The notes under the pieces were generated by a model. It was not told the DNA's origin and did not search any database. It saw nothing but the letters and a program-made list of their open reading frames with translations. The position numbers and the translations under genes are program-made. This document shows, piece by piece, positions 17,100 to 24,741 of a stretch of 64,000 nucleotides of DNA; the first letter of the stretch is position 1, and every line of letters starts with the position of its first letter. Source of the stretch: Hoyosella sp. YIM 151337 (GTDB taxonomy: Bacteria > Actinomycetota > Actinomycetes > Mycobacteriales > Mycobacteriaceae); assembly GCF_026041215.1 (NCBI RefSeq), contig NZ_JAPEIQ010000006.1:450146-514145 (forward strand), written 5' to 3'.

Positions 17100-17746
17100 C
17101 TAGCCCGCTGTCGGTCGTAATCGTCGACGACCAGAACCTGGTGCGCCACGGCATTCGCAGCCTTCTCGAACTGGCCGATATCAGAGTGGTTGGCGAGGCA
17201 AGCGATGGTGCCGCCGCGATTGATGTGATTGCGGCAACTAACCCCGACGTCGTTTTGCTCGACCTGCGAATGCCCAGGTATGACGGCCTCTGGACGCTCG
17301 AAAATCTGCGACTGCGCGAACTTGAGGTGCCGGTGCTGGTGCTCACCACCTTCAATGACGACACTCTCGTGCTCGAAGCTCTGCGCCAAGGCGCACAGGG
17401 TTACCTCCTCAAAGACGTCACACTGGAGCGACTCAAAACCGCGGTTCACACGCTGGCAGCCGGTGGCACGCTCATCGCTCCCTCGATCACTGACAGACTG
17501 CTGCGCGCAATTCGGTCCGGTCCCGCTCCTGCCGGCGACACCTTCCCTCCGGCGGACCTGACCGCGCGGGAGGTAGAAGTCCTGCGGCTCGTCGCAGAGG
17601 GTTTGAACAACCGTGAGATCGCAGGGGCGTTGCACCTCGCCGAAGGCACGGTAAAAAACCACGTTTCGACAATCCTGGTCAAGCTCGGGGCCCGCGACCG
17701 CACCAACGCCGTACTCCGCGCCCTGCACGAAGGATTACTGCGCTGA
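17096..17746 (+). CDS. NarL/FixJ family response regulator
   Basis: A 216-aa protein with a receiver domain (VDDQ near residue 11; phospho-acceptor Asp55 in VVLLDLRMP; the conserved Lys in LLKDV near 105) and a C-terminal LuxR-type helix-turn-helix (LTAREVEVLRLVAEGLNNRE to GTVKNHVSTILVKL). It is the cognate partner of the kinase just upstream, with which it overlaps. The likely target is the inverted repeat at 15910-15948. Confidence 0.92.
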   Translation: MTSPLSVVIVDDQNLVRHGIRSLLELADIRVVGEASDGAAAIDVIAATNPDVVLLDLRMPRYDGLWTLENLRLRELEVPVLVLTTFNDDTLVLEALRQGAQGYLLKDVTLERLKTAVHTLAAGGTLIAPSITDRLLRAIRSGPAPAGDTFPPADLTAREVEVLRLVAEGLNNREIAGALHLAEGTVKNHVSTILVKLGARDRTNAVLRALHEGLLR

Positions 17747-17876
17747 CCATAATTCGTACGTCTTGGTAAGTCCCGCACAATTAAGTGCGGTCTTGTGGGC
17801 CACACAATCTGGGCTGACGATGGATTCCGGCGCCGCGATCGAGTTCCTGAACCAGCCCACACGCATAAGGATTCAC

Positions 17877-18770
17877 ATGCCCAGTTCCGCTCCATCCGTT
17901 ACAGTGATCGGCCTCGGCCCCATGGGACAGGCGATCACGCGGGCCCTACTTAGGGCAGGCACCGCAGTCACCGTTTGGAATCGAACCCCCAGCAAAGCGG
18001 ACGCGATGGTCGCACTCGGTGCGAAACGCGCCGAGACGGTCGCCGAAGCGCTCGAAGCAAATGACGTGGCACTCCTCAGCCTCACCCACTACGAGGCGAT
18101 GTACGACGTTTTGAGCCAAGCACCGAACGTCCTCAACGGCAGGACCATCGTCAACCTCACCTCCGATTCACCACAGAACACCCGCGCGGGAGCCCAGTGG
18201 GTACGTGACCACGGCAGCTCCTACCTGACAGGTGCGTTCATGTCACAAGGCGACGACATCACCCACCCCCTCTCTTATGTGTTCTACAGCGGACCGGAAA
18301 AAATCTTCCGCGCGCTGCGAGATGTGCTGACGCCGCTGAGCCCGCCCGAATACCTGGGCCCAGACTATGGTCTCGCGCAGCTGTACTACCAGGGGCTTCT
18401 CACGATCTTTCACCCGTTCGTGCTGTCCTACGAGCAGGCGCTCGCGACGATCGAACAGTCCGGGGGCGAAATCGACCGCTTCACCCCGTACGCGCGGCGT
18501 TTCATGGATTCGATCAAAGACTTCATGGTCTACTTCACGGACGCGGCAAAACAGGGCGGCTGGGGTGACATCGCGAGCCTGCGGATGATGCACGCCGGCG
18601 CACAGCACGTCATCGATACCAGCAACGATGCTGGTATAGCAGCACCACTCACCCGCACCGTACAAGAGGTGTATGCCCGCGCCATAGAAGCGAGCACTGA
18701 AGCACGTCCGGTACGGACGTACGAACTGATACAGGAAAGGCGTCCTTCACCCCGCGAGGCGATGAAATGA
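17877..18770 (+). CDS. imine-reductase-like NAD(P)-dependent oxidoreductase
   Basis: A 297-aa protein of the beta-hydroxyacid dehydrogenase superfamily. The N-terminal Rossmann motif GLGPMGQAITRALL, followed by TVWNRTPSKADAMVALGA, indicates NADPH use. The segments NLTSDSPQNTRAGAQWV, GAFMSQGDDITHP and LYYQGLL resemble the imine reductase branch. ATG 17877 is preceded by AAGGA at 17867-17871; the frame is open to 17763 but those codons have no family match. Lies alone on the plus strand, with its 3' end overlapping the convergent flavin reductase gene by 24 nt. The natural substrate is unknown; a role with the sulfur genes is only positional. Confidence 0.78.
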   Translation: MPSSAPSVTVIGLGPMGQAITRALLRAGTAVTVWNRTPSKADAMVALGAKRAETVAEALEANDVALLSLTHYEAMYDVLSQAPNVLNGRTIVNLTSDSPQNTRAGAQWVRDHGSSYLTGAFMSQGDDITHPLSYVFYSGPEKIFRALRDVLTPLSPPEYLGPDYGLAQLYYQGLLTIFHPFVLSYEQALATIEQSGGEIDRFTPYARRFMDSIKDFMVYFTDAAKQGGWGDIASLRMMHAGAQHVIDTSNDAGIAAPLTRTVQEVYARAIEASTEARPVRTYELIQERRPSPREAMK

Positions 18771-19244
18771 ACTGCGGTGGAATACGAGTGGTGCGCCTTC
18801 ATCCCACACCGTGACGTCGCGGACCGCCAGCAAAACGAGCTGGTGGTCTCCCGCGGCGACGACGTCGTGCACAGTCACCTCCAGCGTCAGTGGGGAGCCC
18901 GCAAGGAACAGTGCACCGGAACGTCTAGATTCGGTGTGCACCCCCGCGAACCGGTCTCCCGACTTGCTCGCCAGCGCGCGCACCGCCGCAGTGTGCTCCG
19001 TCCCCAGAACGCTGATACCCAGCGCTTCGGCGCGAAGCAGCTTCGGCCACGTCGTCGAGGTGTTTTGGATGCAGACGGCCACGAGCGGGGGCTCTAGCGA
19101 GACGGGAACGAAACTGCTGAGAGCCATCCCCGTGCGCTCACCGTCCGTGGTGGCACATAGTGCGACAACTCCGCTTGGGTGCGCCGCGTAAGCCTGGCGC
19201 AACTCTCGTGAATCGAGTGCCAGCGCAGTGGCAGCGCCGTTCAT
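18747..19244 (-). CDS. flavin reductase family protein
   Basis: A 165-aa NAD(P)H:flavin oxidoreductase of the HpaC/DszD split-barrel type. The stretch HPSGVVALCATTDGERTGMALSSFVPVSLEPPL has the usual flavin-binding pattern, and GDHQLVLLAVRDV near the C-terminus is also typical. It would supply FMNH2 or FADH2 to SfnG, SsuD, the NtaA-like and possibly the StyA-like enzymes encoded nearby; it is the only recognisable reductase among them. The ATG at 19244 overlaps the stop of the upstream gene as ATGA, so the two are coupled. Confidence 0.87.
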   Translation of the reverse strand: MNGAATALALDSRELRQAYAAHPSGVVALCATTDGERTGMALSSFVPVSLEPPLVAVCIQNTSTTWPKLLRAEALGISVLGTEHTAAVRALASKSGDRFAGVHTESRRSGALFLAGSPLTLEVTVHDVVAAGDHQLVLLAVRDVTVWDEGAPLVFHRSSFHRLAG

Positions 19245-19744
19245 GAGGCCGCCACCAATGTCGCTTCGGGTGCGTAGGCGTGAGCCAGCCACGGTTCCAG
19301 CAAGCTCCGCTGGACGTCGTGCAACCACTCGTCCGGCCCCTGCACGGTGACACCGTTCGCGACGCCAGCAGCTTCGATGTCACTGATCAAACTCGTGAGC
19401 CCGCGGTGCGTCCCAACGTAGGTGACGGTATCGAGTACGCGGCCCGGCTGCCAGAACGAATTAAGCCGCTGGTACTCCGCGTGTGCGCGCTCCCATGTGT
19501 CCGCGGTGTAGGCATAGACGTCGAGCAGCACCAGTGCACGCGGATCACTTCTGCGGATTCCTTCGAATCGCCGTCTTGCCTCTCCGAGGTCCCGCGCGGT
19601 GAGGCGGATTAACTGCCCGTTCGCCGGCTGGGCCGTCAATGCACACCACTGTCCGGTCGGCGGTGGGACATCGCCAGACACGTCATGCCACGGTGGGCGA
19701 GGCGCTTTGGCGCCGAACTCGATTGCGACACTGGGTATGCTCAT
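19241..19744 (-). CDS. uncharacterised protein resembling the C-terminal part of LLM monooxygenases
   Basis: A 167-aa protein I cannot name with certainty. The run RALVLLDVYAYTADTWERAH, then VTYVGTHRGLTSLISDIEAA and the ending GVTVQGPDEWLHDVQRSLLE, resembles the end of luciferase-like monooxygenases of the NtaA type, where a late strand is followed by a G(T/S)P loop and a C-terminal helix. The N-terminal FMN-binding half is absent. It is coupled by ATGA to the flavin reductase and divergent from sfnG, so it may be a remnant or a purpose-made accessory chain. No frameshifted missing half is visible nearby. Confidence 0.55.
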   Translation of the reverse strand: MSIPSVAIEFGAKAPRPPWHDVSGDVPPPTGQWCALTAQPANGQLIRLTARDLGEARRRFEGIRRSDPRALVLLDVYAYTADTWERAHAEYQRLNSFWQPGRVLDTVTYVGTHRGLTSLISDIEAAGVANGVTVQGPDEWLHDVQRSLLEPWLAHAYAPEATLVAAS

Positions 19745-19794
19745 GTCATCCAGGACACCGGCAGTGCCTCATTCTTTCGAGGTTTGAATTCACC

Positions 19795-19848
19795 GTGGTT
19801 TTAAGTGTTCTCGCGTGCGGCCCGTGCCGTCACGCTTTGACCCCATGA
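19795..19848 (+). CDS. possible short leader ORF coupled to sfnG
   Basis: GTG 19795 opens a 17-codon frame ending HALTP-stop, whose TGA overlaps the ATG of sfnG (19845-19848, ATGA). It contains two Cys codons (ACGPC). sfnG itself has no Shine-Dalgarno sequence, so translation arriving through this short frame could drive it. There is no clear -10 for a leaderless start, so this remains a weak call. Confidence 0.3.
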   Translation: MVLSVLACGPCRHALTP

Positions 19849-20963
19849 CAACCGAGAATGTGTCCGATCACGTCAAATTCGCCTACTGGGTCCCCAATGT
19901 CAGCGGTGGCTTGGTAACCAGCGAGATCGAACAGCGCACCAGCTGGGACTATGAGTACAACGCGAAGCTCGCTCGCACCGCGGAGGACAACGGATTCGAA
20001 TACGCGCTAAGCCAGGTTCGCTACGAGGCCAGTTACGGAGCGGAATTTCAGCACGAGTCAACGTCATTCAGTCTCGCACTGCTTCTCGCGACGGAGCGGC
20101 TCAAGGTGATCGCCGCCGTCCACCCTGGGTTGTGGCAGCCGGCGGTGCTGGCGAAATTCGCGGCGACCGCGGACCACCTGTCCGGGGGACGATTCGCGGT
20201 CAACGTAGTGAGCGGCTGGTTCAAAGACGAGTTCACCCACCTGGGTGAGCCGTGGCTCGAACATGACGAGCGCTACCGCCGCAGCGCTGAGTTCTTGCAG
20301 GTGCTCCGCAAGATCTGGACGGAAGACAACGTTGATTTTCGGGGCGACTTCTACCGCATCCACGATTTCACGCTCAAGCCCAAACCGCTCAACTCCCCCG
20401 AGCGGCCAAACCCAGAACTGTTCCAGGGCGGCAACTCCAGTGCGGCACGATTCAACGGTGGCCACTACGCCGACTGGTACTTCTCCAACGGCAAAGACTT
20501 CGACGGAGTTACCGAGCAGCTCAGCGACATTCGCCACCACGCACGGAAAGCGAACCGCGAGGTGAAGTTCGGGCTGAACGGGTTCATCATCGCGAGGGAC
20601 ACCGAGAAGGAAGCGCACGACACTCTGCGCGAAATAATCGCGAAGGCAAATAAACCCGCCGTCGAAGGATTCCGCAACGCAGTCCAGCAGGCCGGTGCTT
20701 CCACGTCCGACAAACGCGGAATGTGGGCCGACTCTACCTTTGAGGACCTCGTGCAATACAACGACGGCTTCCGCACAAAGCTCATCGGTACTCCCGAGCA
20801 AATTGCCGAGCGCATCGCCGCATACCGCCGCCGTGGCGTCGACCTCATCTTGGGCGGATTCCTGCATTTCCAGGAAGAGATCGAGTACTTCGGCGCCCAC
20901 GTACTACCGCTTGTGCGGGAGATCGAGCACGCTGACCGGGAACGAGAGCTGTTGTCCGCATGA
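19845..20963 (+). CDS. sfnG: dimethyl sulfone monooxygenase SfnG
   Basis: A 372-aa FMNH2-dependent monooxygenase of the luciferase fold that converts dimethyl sulfone to methanesulfinate and formaldehyde. The start VKFAYWVPNVSGGLVTS, then GFEYALSQVRYEASYGAEFQ, NVVSGWFKDEF and STFEDLVQYNDGFRTKLIGT, is close to the SfnG of pseudomonads along the whole length. ATG 19845 is chosen because family members begin a few residues before this motif; an upstream GTG at 19815 is possible. Its 3' end overlaps the SfnB-like gene as ATGA. Methanesulfinate, once oxidised to methanesulfonate, would feed the SsuD encoded two genes on. Confidence 0.92.
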   Translation: MTTENVSDHVKFAYWVPNVSGGLVTSEIEQRTSWDYEYNAKLARTAEDNGFEYALSQVRYEASYGAEFQHESTSFSLALLLATERLKVIAAVHPGLWQPAVLAKFAATADHLSGGRFAVNVVSGWFKDEFTHLGEPWLEHDERYRRSAEFLQVLRKIWTEDNVDFRGDFYRIHDFTLKPKPLNSPERPNPELFQGGNSSAARFNGGHYADWYFSNGKDFDGVTEQLSDIRHHARKANREVKFGLNGFIIARDTEKEAHDTLREIIAKANKPAVEGFRNAVQQAGASTSDKRGMWADSTFEDLVQYNDGFRTKLIGTPEQIAERIAAYRRRGVDLILGGFLHFQEEIEYFGAHVLPLVREIEHADRERELLSA

Positions 20964-22117
20964 GCTGGGACAGCACACTCGGCCTCACGGCAAAGCTCGC
21001 GGATAGCTTTCGGGAAACTGCACGCGACCGGGACCGCGACCGCATCCTCCCCTACGCCGAGATCGAGCAGCTCGCCACCGCAGGGTTATTCGCTCTCACC
21101 GTACCTCGCGAGTTTGGCGGGGCGGATGCGCCTGCATCGGTGCTCACGGAGGTGATCCGGCTCCTGGCGAGTGCGGACCCCAACATCGCCCAGATACCGC
21201 ATAGCCACTTCGTTTACGTCAACTTTCTGAAAGCCGCAGCTACTGCGGACCAGCAGAAGTACTTCTTCGACCAGGTTCTCGACGGCGCCCGGTTCGCGAA
21301 CGCTCAGTCGGAACGCGGGGGGCAGACGATCGCCTCCGTCACCACCCGGCTCGAGCGTACGAGCACAGGGTTCGTCTTATCGGGCACGAAGTACTACTGC
21401 ACCGGAACGCTTTTCGCTGACTGGATTCCGGTGCTGGCAGCACTCGACGAAGACGAGTACCTCGCGTTCGTCCCAGCAGGCAGTCCCGGCCTGGCCATCG
21501 ACGACGACTGGAATGGGCTAGGCCAGCGCACCACAGCCAGCGGCACGGTGCACTTGCGCGCGGTGCCGGTGGACGAAGCATGGGTGGTGCCGCGTGCGGC
21601 CGCATTGCAGGCGCCCACCGGATATGGGGCGTTCGCTCAGCTTCTGCACGCTGCCATCGACACGGGGATTGCCAGGAACGCGCTCACCGATGCGGCAGAG
21701 TTCGTGCGGGACAGGTCCCGGCCCTGGTTTGAAGCTGGTGTGGATGAGGCCCGGGCAGACCCACTGACCGCGTATCGCTTCGGTGAAGTGGCGGTGGATG
21801 TCGCAGCAGCTGAAGCTTTACTGCTGACAGCGGGTGACGCCGTCGATAATGTGCTCGCCCACCCGTCCGCGAGAAACGCAGCGAAAGCCTCTCTCGCTGT
21901 CGCCACCGTGAAAGCCGCTGCCGACCGCGCATCCCTCGCTGCGGCAAACGCCGTGTTCGAACTCGGCGGCACACGATCCGCCGACGCGGCACTTGGTCTC
22001 GACCGACATTGGCGCAACGCTCGCACCCATACCCTTCACGACCCGGTGCGATGGAAATACCACCACATCGGGCGATCCGTACTCGGGTATGCCCCGCCAC
22101 ACCACGGCGTGTTCTAG
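20960..22117 (+). CDS. sfnB: SfnB/DszC-like acyl-CoA-dehydrogenase-fold sulfur oxidoreductase
   Basis: A 385-aa protein of the SfnB branch. The segments GLFALTVPREFGGADAP, NAQSERGG, LSGTKYYCTGTLFADWI and the C-terminal RHWRNARTHTLHDP are typical of the SfnB/DszC group. SfnB is required for growth on dimethyl sulfone in Pseudomonas although its reaction is unsettled. Coupled to sfnG by ATGA (20960-20963), followed 11 nt later by ssuD. It is a distant paralogue of the gene at 9736-10956; both end in the RHWRNAR motif. The symbol rests on similarity and linkage to sfnG. Confidence 0.84.
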   Translation: MSWDSTLGLTAKLADSFRETARDRDRDRILPYAEIEQLATAGLFALTVPREFGGADAPASVLTEVIRLLASADPNIAQIPHSHFVYVNFLKAAATADQQKYFFDQVLDGARFANAQSERGGQTIASVTTRLERTSTGFVLSGTKYYCTGTLFADWIPVLAALDEDEYLAFVPAGSPGLAIDDDWNGLGQRTTASGTVHLRAVPVDEAWVVPRAAALQAPTGYGAFAQLLHAAIDTGIARNALTDAAEFVRDRSRPWFEAGVDEARADPLTAYRFGEVAVDVAAAEALLLTAGDAVDNVLAHPSARNAAKASLAVATVKAAADRASLAAANAVFELGGTRSADAALGLDRHWRNARTHTLHDPVRWKYHHIGRSVLGYAPPHHGVF

Positions 22118-22128
22118 AAGGAGTCTCT

Positions 22129-23262
22129 GTGCTGCACTTCCACTGGTTTCTGCCCACCTACGGCGACTCTCGCTCACTCATCGCTGGCGGTCACGGAACC
22201 TCCATGCACGGCGACCGGCCAGCTTCCTTGCCGTACCTTCGCCAGATCGCCACCGCTGCTGAGACAAACGGGTTCGAGGCTGTCCTTACGCCCACGGGCG
22301 CATGGTGCGAGGACGCATGGCTCACCACCGCGATGCTCGTCGACGCGACCGAGTACCTGAAGTTCCTCGTCGCGTTCCGGCCCGGCTTGGTCAGCCCCAC
22401 GCTAGCCGCCCAGATGGCAGCAACCTTCCAGCGGCACTCGGGTGGACGGCTTTACCTCAATGTTGTCACCGGGGGTGAAGACCACGAGCAGCGCGCGTAT
22501 GGCGACTTCCTCGACAAAACGTCCCGTTATGAGCGATGCGGCGAATTTCTCGATGTCGTGCGGAAACTGTGGCAAGTAGCAGAGCCGTTCAGCTTCCGTG
22601 GACGGCACATCTCGGTGGCGGATGCTGCGCTGGCGCGACGGCCCTCCCCGGTGCCGCCGGTTTTCTTCGGCGGTTCATCCGAAGCTGCAGGCGAGGTCGC
22701 AGCGCGACATGCCGACGTCTACCTCACCTGGGGCGAGCCACCGGTAGCTGTGGACCAGAAACTGGAGTGGATACGAAACCTCGCCGCGAAGCAGGGCAGG
22801 GAAGTGGAATTCGGCATCCGTCTGCACGTCATCAGCCGGGATACCGCCGAGGAAGCCTGGGCCGTCGCGAACCGTCTCCTGCACTCTCTTGACCCGCTGG
22901 AGATCGGGCGAATCCAGCAGAGTCTCGCCCGCAGTCAATCGGAGGGGCAGCGCCGGATGCAGAAGCTCCATGGCGGGCGAACTGACGACCTCCTTGTCTC
23001 TCCGAACCTATGGGCAGGCGTCGGACTGGTACGGGGAGGTGCTGGCACCGCGCTCGTCGGGTCGCATGAGGAGGTGGCCGACCGTATCGAGGAGTATGCG
23101 GCCTTAGGGCTGGACCACTTCATTCTTTCCGGATATCCCCACCTCGAGGAGGCCTACTGGTTCGGTGAGGGCGTGCTCCCTCGTTTAGCGCAGCGCGGCC
23201 TGTGGCGGCATCCGCAACGGGCGGGCACGCTAGAGAAGGTCGCGGTGCCGTTCGGCGCTTAG
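22129..23262 (+). CDS. ssuD: FMNH2-dependent alkanesulfonate monooxygenase
   Basis: A 377-aa enzyme splitting alkanesulfonates into aldehyde and sulfite using FMNH2 and oxygen. FHWFLPTYGDSR at the start, LTPTGAWCEDAWL, LNVVTGGEDHEQR, DVYLTWGEPP, FGIRLHVISRDT, NLWAGVGLVRGGAGTALVG and LSGYPHLEEAYWFGE match SsuD over its length (E. coli SsuD is 381 aa). The active-site Cys (WCEDAW) is kept. GTG 22129 has AAGGAG at 22118-22123; the frame opening at 22009 is inside sfnB. In many bacteria ssuD lies beside ssuABC, but here the importer is 15 kb away. Confidence 0.93.
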   Translation: MLHFHWFLPTYGDSRSLIAGGHGTSMHGDRPASLPYLRQIATAAETNGFEAVLTPTGAWCEDAWLTTAMLVDATEYLKFLVAFRPGLVSPTLAAQMAATFQRHSGGRLYLNVVTGGEDHEQRAYGDFLDKTSRYERCGEFLDVVRKLWQVAEPFSFRGRHISVADAALARRPSPVPPVFFGGSSEAAGEVAARHADVYLTWGEPPVAVDQKLEWIRNLAAKQGREVEFGIRLHVISRDTAEEAWAVANRLLHSLDPLEIGRIQQSLARSQSEGQRRMQKLHGGRTDDLLVSPNLWAGVGLVRGGAGTALVGSHEEVADRIEEYAALGLDHFILSGYPHLEEAYWFGEGVLPRLAQRGLWRHPQRAGTLEKVAVPFGA

Positions 23263-23629
23263 CGACAGCGGCGACTCAGCCGTCAACTGGCGATGGAGAC
23301 GAAAGAAGAACTCCAAAAGAGGTCGATTGAACTGGTGAGATCGGCGCCGGGCGGCAAAGTGACTTGCTGTTGCGCCAGCCATCATCAATGCGGTTTCCCG
23401 ACACTGCAGCTCCTGCTGTCCCTGTGGCTGCAGCCAGAGCAAGCGCGTTCATCCCGACAACTGCGGCAAGCCTTGTGGGGCATCGGTGACTCGGGAATAG
23501 CGGAAAGCGATATCCACGAGCGCGAGCATTTGTGCTGATTGGCGGGGCGGGTGATAGCGCAAATGCTCGCGAGGTTATGCCCCCGGCCCGGCTGGGAACC
23601 GGAGCGCACGCGACTGCGTCCGATCTACC
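23263..23629. other. intergenic region with one large inverted repeat
   Basis: A 367-nt stretch between ssuD and the AbiEi-like gene. I see no convincing gene: a minus-strand frame through it lacks a ribosome site and family features. The only clear structure is the inverted repeat at 23521-23571. Confidence 0.6.
23521..23571. repeat. 16-bp inverted repeat with 19-nt loop
   Basis: CGCGAGCATTTGTGCT (23521-23536) pairs with AGCGCAAATGCTCGCG (23556-23571), 15 of 16 positions complementary. There is no T run on either side, so it is not a textbook terminator, and it lies 259 nt beyond ssuD. The outer ATGCTCGCG recurs at 24722-24730, on the other side of the AbiEi-like gene. It may be a terminator, a protein-binding site or an excision scar. 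Confidence 0.55.
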
Positions 23630-24676
23630 ATGCGAAGACGACTTCCCGGCGACATCCGGGCCGCGCTTGACCAGCACGCAGGATTGCTAACCGTAACGGC
23701 GGCAGCCGATTTCGGAATCACCCGCTCGCGGCTCGCTAACTGCGCCAGGAACGGCTCGTTGTACCGTGCGGCATCCGGAGTCTATGCGGTCCCGCGCGAA
23801 CTGACACCGTGGCAGCGCCACACCCTGCACTCCCGCGCCTTTTCCCTGGCTAACCCACATGTCTACCTCACCGGCTGGTCCGCGGCTGCCACACATGGGT
23901 TACCGACGCTTGGGAGGCCACCTGGGAAAGTGCTCGCGGTGAACCCGCGCAGCTTAGGCGGTTCCCAAACCACTCGCTTCGGCAAGGTACTCCATCACCG
24001 TTTGCCACCTGAGCATCAGGCGCACCTCGGGTACAACGCGGTGTCGATTGCATGGACCGTGTGCGACCTAGCGACGCGATCACCGCTCCATTACGCGCTG
24101 GCTGTCGCAGACGCCGCCGCCAGGCGCAGCCTTCACCCCCAGGGGGCGCAGCAACACTTTGTCAATTGGCGGGGCGCCGGACGCGTCGGATGGGTCTGCG
24201 AGAATGCCGACCCGCTTGCCGAATCGCCGATCGAAAGCCTGGGACGCTTCGCGGCGATTATGGGAGGGCTGCCCTTGCCCATCTCCAACGCGTGGGTGGG
24301 GCCCGGATTTCCGCTGTATCGAGTCGACGGACTGTGGCCGTATCATTGGGCCGCCTTCGAGGCAGATGGAGCGATCAAATACGACAACCGCGGCGACGCA
24401 TCACGGATCGTCCAGAAACAGACGGAGCGGGAATGGCAGCTCCGCAGAGATCTGGGCGTGGATGTGCTGCGGTTCGGGTATCGGCAAGCGCTCGACCCGA
24501 ACTCCCTGGCTGCACGGATGCACCGTTTTCTGGAGTGTAACCCGCGCCGCTCAGCGCCGATCCGCTGGTGGAAGCATAGTGAAGGCGTCGGGCCCGTTGA
24601 ACCCGAGCCAGCAGACTGGCCCTCGCCTGAACCCAGGGAATACGCACTCCCGCGGAACTGGGCTCAGCCTGCTTGA
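23630..24676 (+). CDS. AbiEi-antitoxin-like N-domain protein with possible nuclease-like C-domain
   Basis: A 348-aa protein of a kind common in actinobacteria. Residues about 10-60 look like the winged-helix found at the start of AbiEi antitoxins (LLTVTAAADFGITRSRLANC, then GVYAVP). The C-terminal third has SPIESLGRFAA and VDGLWPYHWAAFEADGAIKY, resembling a DUF559/Vsr-type PD-(D/E)xK arrangement with E...D...ExD spacing. No AbiEii toxin gene lies beside it, so it is not a complete toxin-antitoxin pair. It is flanked by copies of ATGCTCGCG. Its biochemical function is unknown. Confidence 0.65.
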   Translation: MRRRLPGDIRAALDQHAGLLTVTAAADFGITRSRLANCARNGSLYRAASGVYAVPRELTPWQRHTLHSRAFSLANPHVYLTGWSAAATHGLPTLGRPPGKVLAVNPRSLGGSQTTRFGKVLHHRLPPEHQAHLGYNAVSIAWTVCDLATRSPLHYALAVADAAARRSLHPQGAQQHFVNWRGAGRVGWVCENADPLAESPIESLGRFAAIMGGLPLPISNAWVGPGFPLYRVDGLWPYHWAAFEADGAIKYDNRGDASRIVQKQTEREWQLRRDLGVDVLRFGYRQALDPNSLAARMHRFLECNPRRSAPIRWWKHSEGVGPVEPEPADWPSPEPREYALPRNWAQPA

Positions 24677-24741
24677 GGGTCGCGAGCGGTTGTGCCAGTT
24701 CAATCTTAAAGCTCGATACGAATGCTCGCGGCCCCAACCCC

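Noticed and set aside
23276-23677. Minus-strand frame in the intergenic region after ssuD
   Set aside because: It runs into the start of the AbiEi-like gene, has no ribosome site and no signal or domain features; the inverted repeat is the better explanation of this region.
23630-24676. Call of a complete AbiE toxin-antitoxin system
   Set aside because: Only the AbiEi-like N-domain is present; no nucleotidyltransferase (AbiEii) gene is adjacent.
1215-24741. Interpretation of the sulfur block as a mobile genomic island with att sites
   Set aside because: No integrase, transposase, tRNA target or matching direct repeats at the edges were found; only the synteny break supports insertion.
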